Shown: positions 61,717 to 64,000 of the stretch, piece by piece | Layout of the letters: every line of letters begins with the position of its first letter | Position numbering within the stretch: the first letter of the stretch is position 1 | DNA from: Lysobacter firmicutimachus | GTDB taxonomy: Bacteria; Pseudomonadota; Gammaproteobacteria; Xanthomonadales; Xanthomonadaceae | Reading direction: 5' to 3' | NCBI RefSeq assembly: GCF_037027445.1 | Contig: NZ_JBANDL010000002.1 | Coordinates: forward strand, 4,374,001-4,438,000 | Length of the DNA stretch: 64,000 nt | The notes under the pieces: generated by a model | The model's input: only the letters and a program-made list of their open reading frames with translations | Databases searched by the model: none | Told to the model about the DNA's origin: nothing | Translations under genes and position numbers: made by a program

Positions 61717-62919
61717 TCAGCGCGCCTGTGCGCCCGGCTCGGGCACTTGGATCAATCCTTGGCAAAGACCGCCGCCGCCGATGCCGGTGCTCTGCACTTC
61801 GATGCGCACATCGGCCACCCGAGGCGAACCTTCCTGATCGGGCGCGACCACGAAGGTCACCACGCAACGGCTATGCGCGCCCTGCTCGGCCACCACCTGG
61901 CCCGAGGCCCGATTGACCAGTTGCGAGCGGTCGTCGTACTCGCGCGAGTAACTCAACAGACGCAATTCGCCGGACTGCTGCAATTCCGCTCGTCCCATCC
62001 GCTCCAGCACCTGCTGTTCCGGCTGGCCCTGCCAGACCATGATCGCCGAGGCTTCCTTGGGATCGAGCCGGCGCTGGCCGCGGATCGAGGCGGCCTTGGC
62101 GGCGAAGGCCTGATCGACGCGATGCTTGCGCAGCAACGGTTCGCCGTACTGCTGCGCTTGCGCAGCCAATCGGTCCATGGTTTGCGCGATGGCTGCGTAC
62201 TCGCGTTGGTACTGCGCCTTTTCGGCGGCGCTCAGCGGCCGGTCGCCGGCGCTCTTGGGCCGCTGCGCGCCCGCCCACAAACCGCTCCAGGCCACTTCGC
62301 GCAGCACGAAGAAGTTCGGCGTGTCCGCCACCCATCGCAGCGAGCGCAGGCCCAGAGGCTCCAGCGCGGCGTCGAATCGCGCCTGATCGAACCCATCCCC
62401 GCCGCGCGCGGCGTTTTCGGCCTCGCGCACCGGCACCTCGTTGCAGGCCAGTGCCTGCGCCCGCAATGCGACCGCATCGTTGGCCGGTCGCCAGGCCGCG
62501 GCGGCGATGCCCAAGCGCTGCCCCTCGCGGCTCATGCGATAGCCGCCCTCGCCGACTTGCAGGCGCACGCTGTCGGGTCGCGGCGGCGGCTCGGCCGCTG
62601 CCGGTGCGCGCTTGCGCCGGCCCGGATACTGCGGCAGGGGCTGCGCGCATTCGAACTGCAGCGGCACCACCGACCAATCGGCCTCGGCCGCGCTTTCGAA
62701 CACGGTGTAGACATCGATCTGGCGGATCGCGACCGGCGCCAGGATCTGTTCCATCGGCGTGCGGTCCTGGATCCGGCCGAGGTCGGCGAAATAAGCGCGG
62801 CGTTGGCCGACTGCGCCCTCGCTGTGCAGCAGCACCACGCCAGCCTGCGCCGAGACGGCGAACAAACCCGATGCGGCGACGCCCAGCACCCGCCGCGACA
62901 ACATCGCACGCGCGCTCAC
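61717..62919 (-). CDS. exported hypothetical protein
   Basis: 400 residues from a GTG at 62917-62919 overlapping the stop of the upstream gene (GTGA); an ATG at 62902-62904 is the alternative. A signal peptide is present (MLSRRVLGVAASGLFAVSAQA, cleaved near 26 after AQA). The mature part is a mix of helices and strands with five Cys and no family that I recognise; near 250-290 a helix AQTMDRLAAQAQQYGEPLLR is prominent. Periplasmic. Translationally coupled to the beta-lactamase-like gene. Confidence 0.7.
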   Translation of the reverse strand: MSARAMLSRRVLGVAASGLFAVSAQAGVVLLHSEGAVGQRRAYFADLGRIQDRTPMEQILAPVAIRQIDVYTVFESAAEADWSVVPLQFECAQPLPQYPGRRKRAPAAAEPPPRPDSVRLQVGEGGYRMSREGQRLGIAAAAWRPANDAVALRAQALACNEVPVREAENAARGGDGFDQARFDAALEPLGLRSLRWVADTPNFFVLREVAWSGLWAGAQRPKSAGDRPLSAAEKAQYQREYAAIAQTMDRLAAQAQQYGEPLLRKHRVDQAFAAKAASIRGQRRLDPKEASAIMVWQGQPEQQVLERMGRAELQQSGELRLLSYSREYDDRSQLVNRASGQVVAEQGAHSRCVVTFVVAPDQEGSPRVADVRIEVQSTGIGGGGLCQGLIQVPEPGAQAR

Positions 62920-64000
62920 AGCCGCAGCTCCAGCACCCGATCGCCGCTCAATTGCGCCCGATAGCGGCCGGCGCCTTGCGCGCGCAACTCGTACAAGCCG
63001 AACGGCGTGACCAGTGCGGCGCGGGACAGTCCGCCGCCGGCGTCGAGCGCGATCACCCGCAGGCGCTGGTCGTTCCACACCGACGCCTTGGCGAAGTGCG
63101 CGCGCAGAGCCGCATCGGCGTGCAGCTCGCCGACACAGCGGCCGCGCTCAAGACGGAAACTCGCCGCACCGTCGAGGGCCTGCTCGACCAGACGGCCGCC
63201 GTAACGGCGTTGCGCCAACGGACACCGCGCGGATTTCAGATCGACGGGCCGGGGCAGGAACGGCGCCGCCAGCAGCATCGCGGTGGATTCGATCGACGAG
63301 ACCCACTCCGCATTCGAGGCCACGCTGGCGGCGATCGCGCGTTGCGGCCACAGCACCAGCGCCGCGCGTGCGCCTTCGGTGATACCGGCGTGGTGGACGA
63401 TGCGGGCGCCGTCCGGGTCCAAGCCCAGGCGCCAGCCCAGGCCGAGGCGATAGTCGCGCTCCTGCACTGGCCGGCCGTCGTTCAATCGCAGCGGCTCCTG
63501 CATCGCGGCGAAGGTCTCGGGCCTGACGATCTGCCCGTTCATCAGGCGGCCGCCGAAGCGGACCAGCGACTCCGGCGTGCCGGCGAGCCCGCCGCCGCCC
63601 CAGGAGTAGCTGAAATCTCGCGGTCGCTCGACCCGGTGCGCGGTACCGCCATCGAGCTCGTACAACTGCGACTCGCCTTCGCCGCGGCCGCCGTGCTCGG
63701 CGCCGATGCGCAGCCCCGGCACGATCGCGCGTCCGATGTAGTCCAGGAACGGCTGGCCGGCCGCGTCCTCGATCGCTGCGCCGATCAGGGTGTAGCCATA
63801 GGAGGAGTAGTGGTAGCTCGTGCCCGCCGCGCTCAGCAGCGGGCGCGCAGCGAATACGCCGACCGCCTCGCGCTGGCTGGCGTAGCGACGACCGTCGCGG
63901 CCGATGTCCTCGTCGCCAGCCTGGTAGTGCGGCAGTCCCGCCACGTGCGCCGCTACCTGACGCAGGTTCATCGGGCCCCAAGCGGCGGGCAGCCAGGGCA
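62916..64000 (-). CDS. serine beta-lactamase-like hydrolase, 5' end missing
   Basis: 361 codons are in the window and the frame stays open at the right edge, so the N terminus and the SxxK motif lie outside. Visible class C/penicillin-binding-like features: LRQVAAHVAGLPHY near the edge, YSSYGY as the second motif, and HHAGITEGARAAL with H-x-G as the third. A C-terminal beta domain of about 100 residues follows. Substrate unknown; esterase or DD-peptidase activity is as likely as beta-lactam hydrolysis. Confidence 0.85.
   Translation of the reverse strand, partial: PWLPAAWGPMNLRQVAAHVAGLPHYQAGDEDIGRDGRRYASQREAVGVFAARPLLSAAGTSYHYSSYGYTLIGAAIEDAAGQPFLDYIGRAIVPGLRIGAEHGGRGEGESQLYELDGGTAHRVERPRDFSYSWGGGGLAGTPESLVRFGGRLMNGQIVRPETFAAMQEPLRLNDGRPVQERDYRLGLGWRLGLDPDGARIVHHAGITEGARAALVLWPQRAIAASVASNAEWVSSIESTAMLLAAPFLPRPVDLKSARCPLAQRRYGGRLVEQALDGAASFRLERGRCVGELHADAALRAHFAKASVWNDQRLRVIALDAGGGLSRAALVTPFGLYELRAQGAGRYRAQLSGDRVLELRL

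Overview
The window is about 64 kb of very GC-rich DNA from a gammaproteobacterium, most likely Lysobacter or a close relative in the Xanthomonadaceae. This rests on three things seen in the sequence. Dispersed palindromes of the form GTAGGAGCGGCG...CGCCGCTCCTAC sit between genes. Genes are tightly coupled, often through ATGA or GTGA overlaps. The housekeeping content (ErpA, AmpE, RppH, bacterioferritin, bactofilin, lone BioD, BtuB behind a cobalamin riboswitch) also fits. No species can be fixed from sequence alone.

Layout. 1-5040 (minus): a membrane-lipid operon of a CDP-alcohol phosphatidyltransferase, a fused alpha/beta hydrolase-methyltransferase, a fused PAP2/dual-specificity phosphatase and two membrane proteins, the last cut by the window edge. 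5341-10931: purH and purD, separated by an exported hypothetical, a tandem palindromic repeat and an AGCS symporter. 11116-13672: a flavin monooxygenase, repeat debris and a small coiled-coil protein. 13869-19954 (minus): a complete type I restriction-modification locus hsdM-hsdS-hsdR, visibly richer in A+T at its edges and in hsdS. 20155-26895: LysR with a divergent RidA, a short MscS channel, an alpha/beta hydrolase with a probable N-terminal frameshift, an LplT-PlsC fusion, and a CD225/DUF2752 pair. 26899-31404 (minus): a cell-surface signalling set (ECF sigma, FecR, TonB receptor with an STN domain). 31967-36408 (minus): ampE, nudC, erpA, and a bactofilin between two paralogous DUF6776-type proteins. 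36472-42350: DUF4126, bfr/bfd with a Fur-box-like site, rppH, tRNA-Met, queD, a phasin, bioD, a free-methionine-sulfoxide reductase and a TfoX C-domain protein. 42509-44716: cobalamin riboswitch and btuB.

45027-59154 (minus) is the most unusual part: seven consecutive genes of unknown function filling 14 kb. Six appear related. They carry an aromatic-P element near the N terminus (internal in the first gene), and most end in beta-rich modules. The longest also carries a TPGTGT hexapeptide array, an OmpA-like domain and a PQ linker, yet has no signal peptide. I know of no named system with this make-up, so it is the best candidate for something undescribed.

59445-64000: a tautomerase-NTF2 fusion and a glutathione transferase divergent from a LysR regulator, then an exported hypothetical coupled to a serine beta-lactamase-like protein that runs off the right edge.

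The strongest regulatory calls are the cobalamin riboswitch and the hairpin terminators. The Fur-like box is good by eye. Promoter calls are weak. Family names come from reading motifs by eye; no database search was possible.
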